Shown piece by piece: positions 51,599 to 60,531 of a stretch of 64,000 nt of DNA; within the stretch, counting starts at the first letter, position 1, and each line of letters opens with the position of its first letter. The notes below the pieces were generated by a model. The model saw only the letters and a list, made by a program, of their open reading frames with translations. It was not told the DNA's origin and ran no database searches. Both the position numbers and the translations under genes were made by a program. This DNA is from Avibacterium volantium_A (GTDB lineage Bacteria > Pseudomonadota > Gammaproteobacteria > Enterobacterales > Pasteurellaceae): NCBI RefSeq assembly GCF_049366555.1, contig NZ_JBMMGT010000009.1, positions 1 through 64,000 on the forward strand, written 5' to 3'.

Positions 51599-51863
51599 CA
51601 ACGAATGGAACGTACGAATTAGCGATCCCGGTGAGGAAGGCGCGCACAGTCATTTTTTTGAGAAAATTTATATCACGCTTGATGCCCATATTGACGGGGA
51701 AAAGATCACCTATGAATTCACCCGCAAAGTGGAAGATCAAGTAAAAATCAACCGCACTTTTACTGATTTAACCGAATTATTCAAATTTTTAGGCGAATAT
51801 CTTGATCCTGTGGCATTAGGATTTTTAGGCGTAAAAATTGGGAATTTAGGGGTGAAAGCTTAA
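51570..51863 (+). CDS. Unknown small acidic protein
   Basis: The 97-residue protein has no signal peptide and no membrane segment. It begins MSIRTECLFSNEWNVRISDPGEEGAHSHFFEKIYITLDAHIDG and alternates short strands, suggesting a small beta-rich fold. AGAGGAAG precedes the ATG. The start lies inside the last arfA codons, after the arfA internal terminator. It is followed by its own terminator. I do not recognise a family. Confidence 0.65.
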   Translation: MSIRTECLFSNEWNVRISDPGEEGAHSHFFEKIYITLDAHIDGEKITYEFTRKVEDQVKINRTFTDLTELFKFLGEYLDPVALGFLGVKIGNLGVKA

Positions 51864-51878
51864 TCTGATTGATAACTA

Positions 51879-51912
51879 AAAAAAGAGCGATTTTTCAACC
51901 GCTCTTTTTTTA
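51879..51912. terminator. Bidirectional terminator between the unknown gene and glnA
   Basis: AAAAAAAGAGCG (51879-51890) pairs with CGCTCTTTTTTT (51901-51912) around a 10-base loop, serving both convergent units. Confidence 0.9.
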
Positions 51913-51936
51913 TTTACTGTTAAGCACTATTTGCTT

Positions 51937-53355
51937 TTACGCATAATACATTTCAAATTCCACTGGGTGTGGCGTCATATTTAAGCGTTCCACTTCTTTA
52001 CGCTTAATCGCAATAAAGGCATCAACGAAATCTTTGCTGAACACGCCGCCTTGGGTTAAGAATTCATAATCTTTTTCCAATGCGTTTAATGCTTCTTCCA
52101 ATGATCCTGCTACGGCTGGAATTTCTTTTAATTCCTCTGGCGGTAAATCATACAGGTTTTTATCCATTGCATCGCCTGGGTGAATTTTGTTTACAATGCC
52201 ATCTAAGCCAGCCATTAATAATGCCGAGAAAGCTAAATATGGGTTTGCCATTGGATCAGGGAAACGCGCTTCAATACGAATCGCTTTCGGGCTAGTTACC
52301 GCTGGAATACGGATTGACGCAGAGCGGTTGCTTGCTGAGTAAGCTAATAATACAGGCGCTTCAAAACCTGGTACTAAGCGTTTGTATGAGTTAGTTGAAG
52401 GGTTAGTAAAGGCATTCAAGGCTTTAGCGTGTTTGATGATCCCGCCAATGTAGTAAAGTGCGGTTTCAGAAAGCCCTGCGTATTTATCCCCTTGGAAAAT
52501 ATTTTTGCCGTCTTTGCTTAAGGACATATTACAGTGCATTCCTGAGCCGTTATCGCCAATGATTGGCTTTGGCATAAAGCAGGCGGTTTTACCGTGTTCT
52601 GCCGCCACATTTTGCACTACATATTTATAAATTTGCGTTTCGTCCGCTTTTAAAGTGAGCGAGTTAAATTTGGTGGCAATTTCATTTTGTCCTGCGGTGG
52701 CCACTTCGTGGTGGTGCGCTTCAATCACCAAGCCCATTTCTTCTAGCAATAAGCACATTTCTGAACGAATATCGTGCGCGGTATCATTTGGTGCAACCGC
52801 ACAGTAACCGCCTTTGGTAAGTGGACGATAACCATTGTTGCCGCCTTCATAAATTTTGTTGGTATTCCACGCGCCTTCAATATCATCGACCACATAAGAA
52901 TTGCCATTCATTGCCGAGCCAAAACGAACATCATCAAATAAGAAAAACTCAGGTTCTGGGCCGAAAAACACATCGTCTGCAATGCCTGTTGAGCGCATAT
53001 AATTTTCTGCTCGGATCGCAATAGAACGCGGATCGCGATCATAGCTTTGCATTGTGGTTGGTTCATAAATACTGCAACGAAGGGATAAGGTTGGGATTTG
53101 TGCGAAAGGATCTACTACGGCGGTTTCAGCGATTGGCATTAACAACATATCTGCTTTATTAATGGCTTTCCAGCCTTCCACCGATGAACCGTCAAACATT
53201 TTACCGTCTTCAAATAAATCTTCATCAATTAGGTTAACAGGTAAGGATACGCCGTGCTCTTTTCCTTTAATATCGGTAAAGCGAAGAAGAACAAACTTAA
53301 TGTCATTTTCTTCGATTAATTTAAACACATTGGCAACGGCCGCTTCATTTGACAT
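51937..53355 (-). CDS. glnA: Glutamine synthetase GlnA
   Basis: GlnA makes glutamine from glutamate and ammonia. The 472-residue enzyme has the DGSSVEGW latch-region motif, the glutamate/ammonia-site NGSGMHCNMS, the ATP loop and the adenylylation Tyr in NLYDLPPEE. Length equals the adenylylated class GSI-beta (about 469). The ATG at 53355 is chosen because GAGGAT lies just upstream; an earlier in-frame ATG at 53370 would place the ribosome site inside the gene. Confidence 0.97.
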   Translation of the reverse strand: MSNEAAVANVFKLIEENDIKFVLLRFTDIKGKEHGVSLPVNLIDEDLFEDGKMFDGSSVEGWKAINKADMLLMPIAETAVVDPFAQIPTLSLRCSIYEPTTMQSYDRDPRSIAIRAENYMRSTGIADDVFFGPEPEFFLFDDVRFGSAMNGNSYVVDDIEGAWNTNKIYEGGNNGYRPLTKGGYCAVAPNDTAHDIRSEMCLLLEEMGLVIEAHHHEVATAGQNEIATKFNSLTLKADETQIYKYVVQNVAAEHGKTACFMPKPIIGDNGSGMHCNMSLSKDGKNIFQGDKYAGLSETALYYIGGIIKHAKALNAFTNPSTNSYKRLVPGFEAPVLLAYSASNRSASIRIPAVTSPKAIRIEARFPDPMANPYLAFSALLMAGLDGIVNKIHPGDAMDKNLYDLPPEELKEIPAVAGSLEEALNALEKDYEFLTQGGVFSKDFVDAFIAIKRKEVERLNMTPHPVEFEMYYA

Positions 53356-53672
53356 AGTGATAATCCTCATAAATATGATTGCTAGAGTTGAGATGCTGTG
53401 TGCTTAATGCACGCTGGCTAAAATATCACATCACCTGCAAAATTCAAGGGGCGAACGTGATTTTAATTTCACTCAAGTGCGGTAAAAAAATCAGGAATTT
53501 TTACACCGCACTTTGTGAAATTCTCTCCAAAAAAGATAGAAATCCACTTATTTCCAATTATTCATAGCTCAACGTGGCAAAACGTTGTATAATCTGCAAC
53601 CTTTTCGTGCAATCTTGCTAACAACATTGCACATTATTCAAACATCATTATTGATAACAAAAGACTTTTCAA
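53356..53672. promoter_or_regulatory. glnA-typA divergent region
   Basis: No gene is seen. It has an inverted pair of uptake signals (53475-53513). Toward typA a -10 TATAAT at 53588-53593 is preceded by TG; no good -35 was found. No glnA promoter element (for example an NtrC or sigma-54 site) was recognised. Confidence 0.4.
53475..53513. repeat. Inverted pair of uptake signal sequences
   Basis: AAGTGCGGT (53475-53483) and ACCGCACTT (53505-53513) with AT-rich inner complementarity form a long stem in the glnA-typA gap. Confidence 0.85.
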
Positions 53673-55523
53673 ATGACAGATACCATTGATATTAACAAAT
53701 TGCGTAACATCGCAATTATTGCTCACGTTGACCACGGAAAAACCACGCTTGTTGATAAATTATTACAGCAGTCAGGCACGCTTGAAGCAAGCCGTGCAGA
53801 CGCGGACGAACGCGTGATGGATTCCAATGATCTTGAGAAAGAACGTGGCATTACCATTCTTGCAAAAAATACCGCAATTAACTGGAATGATTACCGTATA
53901 AATATTGTAGATACCCCAGGACACGCCGATTTTGGTGGTGAAGTAGAACGCGTGCTTTCTATGGTGGATAGCGTATTGTTAGTGGTGGACGCCTTTGACG
54001 GCCCAATGCCACAAACCCGTTTCGTAACGCAAAAAGCCTTCGCCCACGGCTTAAAACCTATCGTGGTAATTAACAAAGTGGACAGACCAGGCGCACGCCC
54101 TGATTGGGTAGTGGATCAAGTGTTCGATTTATTCGTGAATCTTGGCGCAACAGACGAACAGCTCGACTTCCCTATTATTTACGCTTCTGCGTTAAATGGT
54201 GTGGCAGGCTTAGAACACGAAGATATGGCACAAGATATGACGCCATTATTTGAAGCCATTGTACAACACGTTGAGCCTCCAAAAGTGGAACTTGATGCGC
54301 CATTCCAAATGCAAATTTCTCAACTTGATTACAGCAACTATGTAGGCGTAATCGGGATTGGTCGTATCAAACGTGGTACAGTAAAACCAAACCAAGCGGT
54401 AACTATTATTGATAGCGAAGGCAAAACACGCAACGGCAAAATCGGCCAAGTGTTAGGCCATTTAGGTTTACAACGCTATGAAGAAGATCTTGCACAAGCG
54501 GGTGATATTGTGGCAATCACCGGTTTAGGCGAACTCAATATTTCTGACACCATTTGTGATGTAAACAATGTAGAAGCCTTACCGGCCTTAAGTGTTGATG
54601 AACCAACGGTAACCATGTTCTTCTGCGTAAATACGTCCCCACTCTGTGGTAAAGAAGGGAAATTTGTTACCTCACGCCAAATTTTAGAGCGCTTAAACAA
54701 AGAACTCGTGCATAACGTGGCATTACGCGTGGAAGAAACCCAAAACCCAGATGAATTCCGCGTTTCAGGACGTGGTGAATTACACCTTTCTGTATTAATC
54801 GAAAATATGCGCCGTGAAGGCTATGAGCTTGCGGTATCACGCCCGAAAGTTATCTTTAAAGAAGAAGACGGTCGCAAACAAGAGCCATTCGAGCAAGTAA
54901 CCATTGATATTGAAGAACAACATCAAGGTGCGGTAATGGAAGCCTTGGGTATCCGCAAAGGTGAAGTGAAAGATATGATTCCAGACGGCAAAGGACGCAC
55001 CCGTTTAGAATATATTATCCCAAGCCGTGGTTTAATCGGTTTCCGTAATGAATTTATGACAATGACGTCAGGAACAGGCTTACTCTACTCCACATTCAGC
55101 CATTATGACGATGTAAAACCAGGCGAAATTGGTCAGCGCAAAAACGGCGTGTTGATTTCTAACGGTACGGGCAAAGCCCTCGCTTATGCGCTATGGGGCT
55201 TACAAGAACGTGGTAAGCTGATGATCGATCACGGTGTGGAAGTGTATGAAGGACAAATCATCGGTATTCACAGCCGTTCAAACGATTTGACGGTAAACTG
55301 CTTACAAGGGAAAAAACTCACCAATATGCGTGCTTCAGGAAAAGACGATGCTATCGCGCTAACCACGCCTGTGCGCTTCTCTCTTGAGCAAGCCATTGAA
55401 TTTATTGATGATGACGAATTAGTAGAAGTTACCCCAACATCAGTGCGTATTCGTAAGAAATTACTCACTGAAATGGAACGCAAACGTGCTAGCCGTACAA
55501 CAACTAGCACAAGCACGCATTAA
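53673..55523 (+). CDS. typA: Ribosome-binding GTPase TypA/BipA
   Basis: BipA is a translational GTPase that helps 50S assembly, especially in the cold. The 616-residue protein has G1 AHVDHGKTTL (residues about 14-23), DTPGHADF and NKVDRPGARP, then EF-G-like domains III and V and the BipA C-terminal domain. The order glnA-typA divergent is common in enterobacteria. Confidence 0.97.
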   Translation: MTDTIDINKLRNIAIIAHVDHGKTTLVDKLLQQSGTLEASRADADERVMDSNDLEKERGITILAKNTAINWNDYRINIVDTPGHADFGGEVERVLSMVDSVLLVVDAFDGPMPQTRFVTQKAFAHGLKPIVVINKVDRPGARPDWVVDQVFDLFVNLGATDEQLDFPIIYASALNGVAGLEHEDMAQDMTPLFEAIVQHVEPPKVELDAPFQMQISQLDYSNYVGVIGIGRIKRGTVKPNQAVTIIDSEGKTRNGKIGQVLGHLGLQRYEEDLAQAGDIVAITGLGELNISDTICDVNNVEALPALSVDEPTVTMFFCVNTSPLCGKEGKFVTSRQILERLNKELVHNVALRVEETQNPDEFRVSGRGELHLSVLIENMRREGYELAVSRPKVIFKEEDGRKQEPFEQVTIDIEEQHQGAVMEALGIRKGEVKDMIPDGKGRTRLEYIIPSRGLIGFRNEFMTMTSGTGLLYSTFSHYDDVKPGEIGQRKNGVLISNGTGKALAYALWGLQERGKLMIDHGVEVYEGQIIGIHSRSNDLTVNCLQGKKLTNMRASGKDDAIALTTPVRFSLEQAIEFIDDDELVEVTPTSVRIRKKLLTEMERKRASRTTTSTSTH

Positions 55524-55541
55524 TTCTGATTATTACTAATA

Positions 55542-55593
55542 AAAAGTGCGGTGGTTTTTTGTTAAATTTTTAGCAAATTTCCACCGCACTTTT
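55542..55593. terminator. Terminator built from paired uptake signals after typA
   Basis: AAAAGTGCGGTGG (55542-55554) pairs with CCACCGCACTTTT (55581-55593). The stem holds two uptake signals (55544-55552, 55583-55591) and ends in T, a dual-use terminator common in this family. Confidence 0.85.
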
Positions 55594-55671
55594 CTTATTA
55601 CAAACTCTGCTATTCTTCCCCATTTTTTCTAAAGCAATCTTTACTAAACCTCAAACTCAGGTTAAACAAAA

Positions 55672-55697
55672 AAGCCGAACGGAAATCCATTCGGCTT
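55672..55697 (-). terminator. Terminator of the lutABC operon
   Basis: AAGCCGAA (55672-55679) pairs with TTCGGCTT (55690-55697). On the minus strand a T run follows, ending the lut unit. Confidence 0.85.
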
Positions 55698-55718
55698 GTT
55701 ATCATCGATCACTCGCGA

Positions 55719-56420
55719 TTAAGCAAGATCGTCAATCACTACATACACTTTGGTTGTCGGGCCGTGTACACCGACCACTTTAACTAGCTCAATATCCGCA
55801 GTGGAACTTGGGCCTGAGATGATGTTTACGCAAGATGGCATTCTTTCCCCTAACACGGCTTTGTCGTGCAGAATTTTGGCAAGTTGTGCCACACGCGGTA
55901 AAACAAGGCTTTTACGCACCACAACAATGGATTTTTCTGGCAATAAGCTCACTGAACGGCCTTTGTCTTTGCCCGAAAATAGCACAACACCGCCTGATTC
56001 AGCCAAGCCATATTCTGCATAGTTAATGCCGATATTAGCTTGTTCTGCGTGTTTTAAGTTTTCATCGCCATTTTGTGGTAACCAAATATCCGCATCATAA
56101 TTGGCTTGTACATCTTGTGTAATGCCAAGTTGCTCTAAGTGTTCATCGCCAGTAAGGATAATTGGCCCTCCGCCATATTTTTCACAGGCAGAAAGCACCG
56201 CACTTTTGGCTTCTGCTTCATTGGTTTCAATCACATCAACCATCATCGCTTTTGCCGATTCGATAAAGGTTTGGCATAAGGCTTGCGGATCAAGATCGGT
56301 TAAACGCGTTGTGGCGTAATCATTTAGCGGCGCAGGCATTGGCTCTGGCACAAGCTGGCGTGGACGCCCCATTCGTTCCGCAAGTTTGTTTAGGAAGTTT
56401 TCTCTATTTTGTGCGTCCAT
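55719..56420 (-). CDS. lutC: L-lactate utilisation protein LutC (LUD domain)
   Basis: LutC is the LUD-domain subunit of the LutABC L-lactate oxidation system. The 233-residue protein carries GLAESGGVVLFSGKDKGRSVSLLPEKSIVVV and ISGPSSTADIELVKVVGVHGP, typical of YkgG/LutC. It is the last gene of the operon, starting at the lutB stop. Confidence 0.93.
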   Translation of the reverse strand: MDAQNRENFLNKLAERMGRPRQLVPEPMPAPLNDYATTRLTDLDPQALCQTFIESAKAMMVDVIETNEAEAKSAVLSACEKYGGGPIILTGDEHLEQLGITQDVQANYDADIWLPQNGDENLKHAEQANIGINYAEYGLAESGGVVLFSGKDKGRSVSLLPEKSIVVVRKSLVLPRVAQLAKILHDKAVLGERMPSCVNIISGPSSTADIELVKVVGVHGPTTKVYVVIDDLA

Positions 56421-57832
56421 TATTTTGCCTCTCTTTTGTTAAACCATTCACGGAAACTTTCGCCATCAGCACTTGGCAGATCGCGCGCTTTTGTCCATTC
56501 GGCCAATGCGCCAAATTCAAGCGGCGCTTTACCATTTTTGATGAATTTGCTTGCCACTTTCGCGCCCACATTCACACCCACTTTCCATAAGGTTGGGTGA
56601 GAGTTGGCAAAGTTGAAACCAAAGATAGATAAACGCTCTGCGGTTGGCGTCATACCACTTTGGGCAATATGCTCACGGTGTTTTAAGATGAGCTGTGCCA
56701 ATGGAATTTTCACTGGGCAAACGGAGTTACAGGCAGTACATAACGAGCAGGCATACGGTAACTCTTTGAAGTCTTCATAACCGCCTAATAATGGTGAAAT
56801 TACCGATCCGATTGGGCCGGGATAAATTGAGCCATAACCGTGTCCACCAATTTGACGATAGGCTGGGCAAGTATTTAAGCACGCGCCACAACGGATACAA
56901 CGTAATACTTCTTTAAATTCGCTTTCAAGAATTTTAGAACGTCCATTATCCACGATAACCAAATGGAATTCTTCAGGGCCGTCCGTTTCACCCGCAAGAC
57001 GTGGGCCAGTGAGCCAAGTGTTATAACCGGTTAATTTTGCCCCTACGGCACTTCTGGCAAGCATTGTGATTAACACGTCCACTTCTTCAAAAGTGGGTGC
57101 AATACGCTCCATTCCCATTACTGCAATGTGCGTTTTTGGCACGGTGGTAGCAAGACGTAAGTTTCCCTCGTTGGTAACCAAGCAAAGGCTACCTGTTTCA
57201 GGCACGGCAAAGTTACACCCACTCACGCCGATGTCTGCTTCTAAGAAATCTTGACGAATTTTTTCACGAATGAACAAGGTCATTGCTTCTGGCGTTTCTG
57301 GGCCGTCATAGCCTAATTTCTCGTGTAAATCTTTACGAATTTGATGGCGATCTTTGTGAATGGCTGGCACCACGATATGAGAAGGGCGATCCCCGGCAAT
57401 TTGTAGGATATATTCCCCTAAATCCGTTTCAATCACCTTGATACCTTCGGCTTCCAGCACTTCGTTCATACCAATTTCTTCGGTTACCATTGATTTGGAT
57501 TTCACGATTTTTTTGGCATTTTTCTCAAGAGCAACTTGGCGAATATAATTGGTGGCATCTTCTGCGGTTTCGGCAAAATACACTTTTCCGCCATTTTCTG
57601 TCACATTTTCGCTTAATTGATATAAATAGGCATCAAGATTAGCTAAAACGTGGTTACGAATATGCTTCGCCTCATCACGCCATTCTTCCCAATGACCAAG
57701 TTCGTCCACCATTTTTTGGCGATTTGTGCCGATGCGTTCTTGCGCCATTACAATGGCTTTACGCATAATGTCGTTGTGAATTTCATTATCCACACGTTTT
57801 TTAAATGCAAGATTGCTGGTTTTTAATGACAT
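56420..57832 (-). CDS. lutB: L-lactate utilisation iron-sulfur protein LutB
   Basis: The 470-residue protein combines an N-terminal LUD-like domain (residues about 60-300, with ESGCNFAVPETGSLCLVTNEGN-like VSGCNFAVPETGSLC) with two 4Fe-4S motifs: RCGACLNTCPAYRQ (about 312-325) and CSLCTACNSVCP (about 363-374). Electrons from lactate are thought to pass through it. One base separates it from lutA. Confidence 0.94.
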   Translation of the reverse strand: MSLKTSNLAFKKRVDNEIHNDIMRKAIVMAQERIGTNRQKMVDELGHWEEWRDEAKHIRNHVLANLDAYLYQLSENVTENGGKVYFAETAEDATNYIRQVALEKNAKKIVKSKSMVTEEIGMNEVLEAEGIKVIETDLGEYILQIAGDRPSHIVVPAIHKDRHQIRKDLHEKLGYDGPETPEAMTLFIREKIRQDFLEADIGVSGCNFAVPETGSLCLVTNEGNLRLATTVPKTHIAVMGMERIAPTFEEVDVLITMLARSAVGAKLTGYNTWLTGPRLAGETDGPEEFHLVIVDNGRSKILESEFKEVLRCIRCGACLNTCPAYRQIGGHGYGSIYPGPIGSVISPLLGGYEDFKELPYACSLCTACNSVCPVKIPLAQLILKHREHIAQSGMTPTAERLSIFGFNFANSHPTLWKVGVNVGAKVASKFIKNGKAPLEFGALAEWTKARDLPSADGESFREWFNKREAK

Positions 57833-57833
57833 C

Positions 57834-58565
57834 TTATTTTCCCTCCTGCATTAATACTTCGGCAATGTGCATCACTTTCACTTTTTTGCCTTCACGACTT
57901 AAACGTCCACCAATATTGAGCAAACAACTGACATCAGCTCCGATTAAATAATCAGGGTGAACTTCCGTGATATGTTCCACTTTTTCAGTTACCATTTCGC
58001 CAGAAATTTCCGCCATTTTTACCGAGAATGTTCCACCAAACCCACAACAAGTGCTTTGGTTGTGAATTGGCAATAATTCTAGCCCTTTCACATTTTGTAA
58101 TAAGGTTAAAGGCTCGTTCACAATGCCTAATTTACGGCTTAAGCTACAAGATGGGTGATATACCGCTTTTCCTGTTAAAGTCGCGCCCACATTGGTTACG
58201 CCTAATTTATTGACGATAAAATCCGTTAAATCATAAAAACGATCGGCCACTTTCTGCGCGCGCTCTGCCCATTCTGGCTCATTAAAACGGTTAAAATATT
58301 CAGGGTAGGTTTTAATCGCGTAAACACAAGAACCCGCAGGGGCAACGATCGGATAATCATTGACTTCAAAGGTTTCTACCAAGTTTTTCATTCCAGCTAA
58401 GGCTTGTTTGGTATAACCACTGTTAAGGGAAGGCTGACCGCAGCAACCCTGTTTTTCAAGGAAAACGATATTACAGCCAAGCTTTTCTAGTAATAATACG
58501 GTGTTTTTTGCAACGCCTGCTTTTACCACATCAGCGATACAAGTAACGTAAAAATTTACGTTCAT
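57834..58565 (-). CDS. lutA: L-lactate utilisation protein LutA (CCG domain)
   Basis: LutA is the glycolate-oxidase-like subunit with two Cys-rich CCG domains: EKQGCCGQPSLNSGYT (residues about 38-53) and QSTCCGFGGTFSVK (about 169-182). Length 243 residues matches YkgE/LutA (about 238-243). First enzyme gene of lutABC, downstream of lctP. Confidence 0.94.
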   Translation of the reverse strand: MNVNFYVTCIADVVKAGVAKNTVLLLEKLGCNIVFLEKQGCCGQPSLNSGYTKQALAGMKNLVETFEVNDYPIVAPAGSCVYAIKTYPEYFNRFNEPEWAERAQKVADRFYDLTDFIVNKLGVTNVGATLTGKAVYHPSCSLSRKLGIVNEPLTLLQNVKGLELLPIHNQSTCCGFGGTFSVKMAEISGEMVTEKVEHITEVHPDYLIGADVSCLLNIGGRLSREGKKVKVMHIAEVLMQEGK

Positions 58566-58597
58566 AAATTACTCCAACATAATCAAATAGAAATGAG

Positions 58598-58627
58598 AAA
58601 TCAGGCAAAGTTACCTCTGCCTGATTT
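58598..58627 (-). terminator. Hairpin between lctP and lutA
   Basis: AAATCAGGCA (58598-58607) pairs perfectly with TGCCTGATTT (58618-58627). On the minus strand only a weak T-rich stretch follows, so it may partially terminate or stabilise the lctP mRNA within a shared operon. Confidence 0.55.
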
Positions 58628-58640
58628 GTAATAATTCACA

Positions 58641-60236
58641 CTAAACGTTAAAGAAAAGTGGAATAATAAAGAGTGCAACAAGTGCGGCAATAATACCATA
58701 AACGATCATTGGAACGATGGTTTTCTTAATGATTGTGCCTTCTTGTTTATCAATATTTAATACCGAGCTTACCGCAACGATGTTGTTGATACACACCATA
58801 TTCCCCATTGCGCCGCCGACAGATTGCAAGGCAAGAACAAGGGTTGCAGAAAGACCAGTAATTTCCGCAGTGGAAAGCTGAACACTACCAAAGGTTAAGT
58901 TAGAAACGGTGTTTGAACCAGAGAAGAACGCACCCACCGCACCTAAGTAAGACGCAAATAATGTCCAATATTCGCCTGTGGCTTCCGCAAAACTTCTACC
59001 GATGATTTTCACCATTGAATTATCGCCGCCCACAAGCATTAAGTTCACCATAATTAATGCACCAACAAGGGCTAAGAATGGGTTGCGAGTTTGTCTTAAG
59101 CTGCCCATAAAAATATCTTTGGTTTTGCTTGCCGATAATGCGAATAATGGGATTGAAATTAATACCGTTACCACAAATGGAATTAATGCTGGCACATAAA
59201 GCAATTTATAGCTTGCATTCACCGATGTACCGAAAATTTGTTTTAAGCTGAAAATTAAACCGTGGCTAATTTCAAATAAACCTAATGAACCTAATTGTAC
59301 GCTAAACCAAGTTGTCGCATCGTTCATCATTGCTTTGAATGGCAATTGTTGTAAACGTGTCACAATTAAAATCGCAATTAATAAACCTGTTGGCAATAAA
59401 GCTTTCACTACTTGCCCTGTGCTTACTGCATTATCATCAAGGTTATTTTCTACTTTGGCTAAACCAATGCCTTTATTCGCTACAAACACAGACACCAATA
59501 AACCAATTGCACCACCCACTAATGATGGGAATTCATAGTTCACTTGAGCTAATAAGAAATAAGGCACAACACAAGCGAAAATACTGATATAAATAAACAC
59601 AAGGTTTTTACGAATTTCGCTCCAGCCTACGATTAAACGTAACGCCATTAATGGAATAATTAATGCAGCAAAAGAGTGAATAAGCGCTGACATTGAACCG
59701 ATTTCAAGAATTTGGTTATCGGTTAAATTTAATGGGCCAAAACCAAACCAAGTTGGCGTCCCTACCGCCCCAAAGGAAACGGGTACAGAGTTCATAATTA
59801 AGGCAAGCATTGCCACTTTTAATGGTGGGAAGCCTAAGCCCACTAAGATCGGCGCAGCAATCGCTGCTGGTGTCCCGAAGCCACTTGCGCCCTCAATCAT
59901 AAAGGCAAATGCCCAACCGATAATCATAATTTGTGCAACAGGGTTTGGATTAATATTACCTAACCACTTACGCAACGTATTCGTTGCACCTGAGATTTCA
60001 GAAAAACGGTTAAATAAAATCGCACCGAAAATTACCGTAATTGGTGTTTGAACCGCCACCAATGCGGCTGTTACATTGGCGCTCACGATAGCAATATCTG
60101 TGCCAAAGAAAATAAATTGAATAATTAAGACCACTACCGCAATCCACGGCAATGCAACATAAGATGGCAACGCATTGCGTTTTACCATTAAATAAATTAA
60201 TAAAACAATAGGAAAAATACTAAGAAAAAGAGCCAT
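58641..60236 (-). CDS. lctP: L-lactate permease LctP
   Basis: LctP imports lactate with protons. The 531-residue protein has about twelve or more membrane helices and the family stretches IEGASGFGTPAAIAAPILVGLGFPPLKVAML and GAVGTPTWFG, then FFSGSNTVSNLTFGSVQ near residue 430. Together with LutABC it gives uptake and oxidation of L-lactate, a major host carbon source. Confidence 0.96.
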   Translation of the reverse strand: MALFLSIFPIVLLIYLMVKRNALPSYVALPWIAVVVLIIQFIFFGTDIAIVSANVTAALVAVQTPITVIFGAILFNRFSEISGATNTLRKWLGNINPNPVAQIMIIGWAFAFMIEGASGFGTPAAIAAPILVGLGFPPLKVAMLALIMNSVPVSFGAVGTPTWFGFGPLNLTDNQILEIGSMSALIHSFAALIIPLMALRLIVGWSEIRKNLVFIYISIFACVVPYFLLAQVNYEFPSLVGGAIGLLVSVFVANKGIGLAKVENNLDDNAVSTGQVVKALLPTGLLIAILIVTRLQQLPFKAMMNDATTWFSVQLGSLGLFEISHGLIFSLKQIFGTSVNASYKLLYVPALIPFVVTVLISIPLFALSASKTKDIFMGSLRQTRNPFLALVGALIMVNLMLVGGDNSMVKIIGRSFAEATGEYWTLFASYLGAVGAFFSGSNTVSNLTFGSVQLSTAEITGLSATLVLALQSVGGAMGNMVCINNIVAVSSVLNIDKQEGTIIKKTIVPMIVYGIIAALVALFIIPLFFNV

Positions 60237-60531
60237 ACAAACTACTCCATCAATAATTAATGTTATGACTTAAATGAGAGCGCCATTCTATGCTGATTTA
60301 AACGTTTTAGTAAAACATTTGTTAAGAAATTATGACAACGATCACAAAAAATTTTAACATTTCGCTAAAAATACTTCCTTATGGTTAGCCTTTAGCCAGT
60401 CTGAGAAGTCATTTCTCATTAAGGGCAAAATCCGCTATAATTAGCCAATTTTGCAAAAAACTTATTATTTTTTCACCGCACTTTGCTTTTGCTGTGAAAG
60501 AAAATTTGCCCTAACGAATATAGAGGTTTTT
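60237..60531. promoter_or_regulatory. lctP-der divergent control region
   Basis: This 295-base gap has no gene. For lctP, -10 TAGAAT is 60291-60286 and -35 TTTACT 60314-60309, 17 bases apart. Toward der, TATAAT lies at 60436-60441 and an uptake signal sequence near 60476. AGAGG precedes the der ATG. Confidence 0.55.
60331..60346 (-). promoter_or_regulatory. CRP-like site upstream of lctP
   Basis: TATGA-CAACGA-TCACA matches TGTGA-N6-TCACA at 9 of 10 half-site bases. The centre is about 60 bases upstream of the predicted lctP start point, the class I position. Confidence 0.65.
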
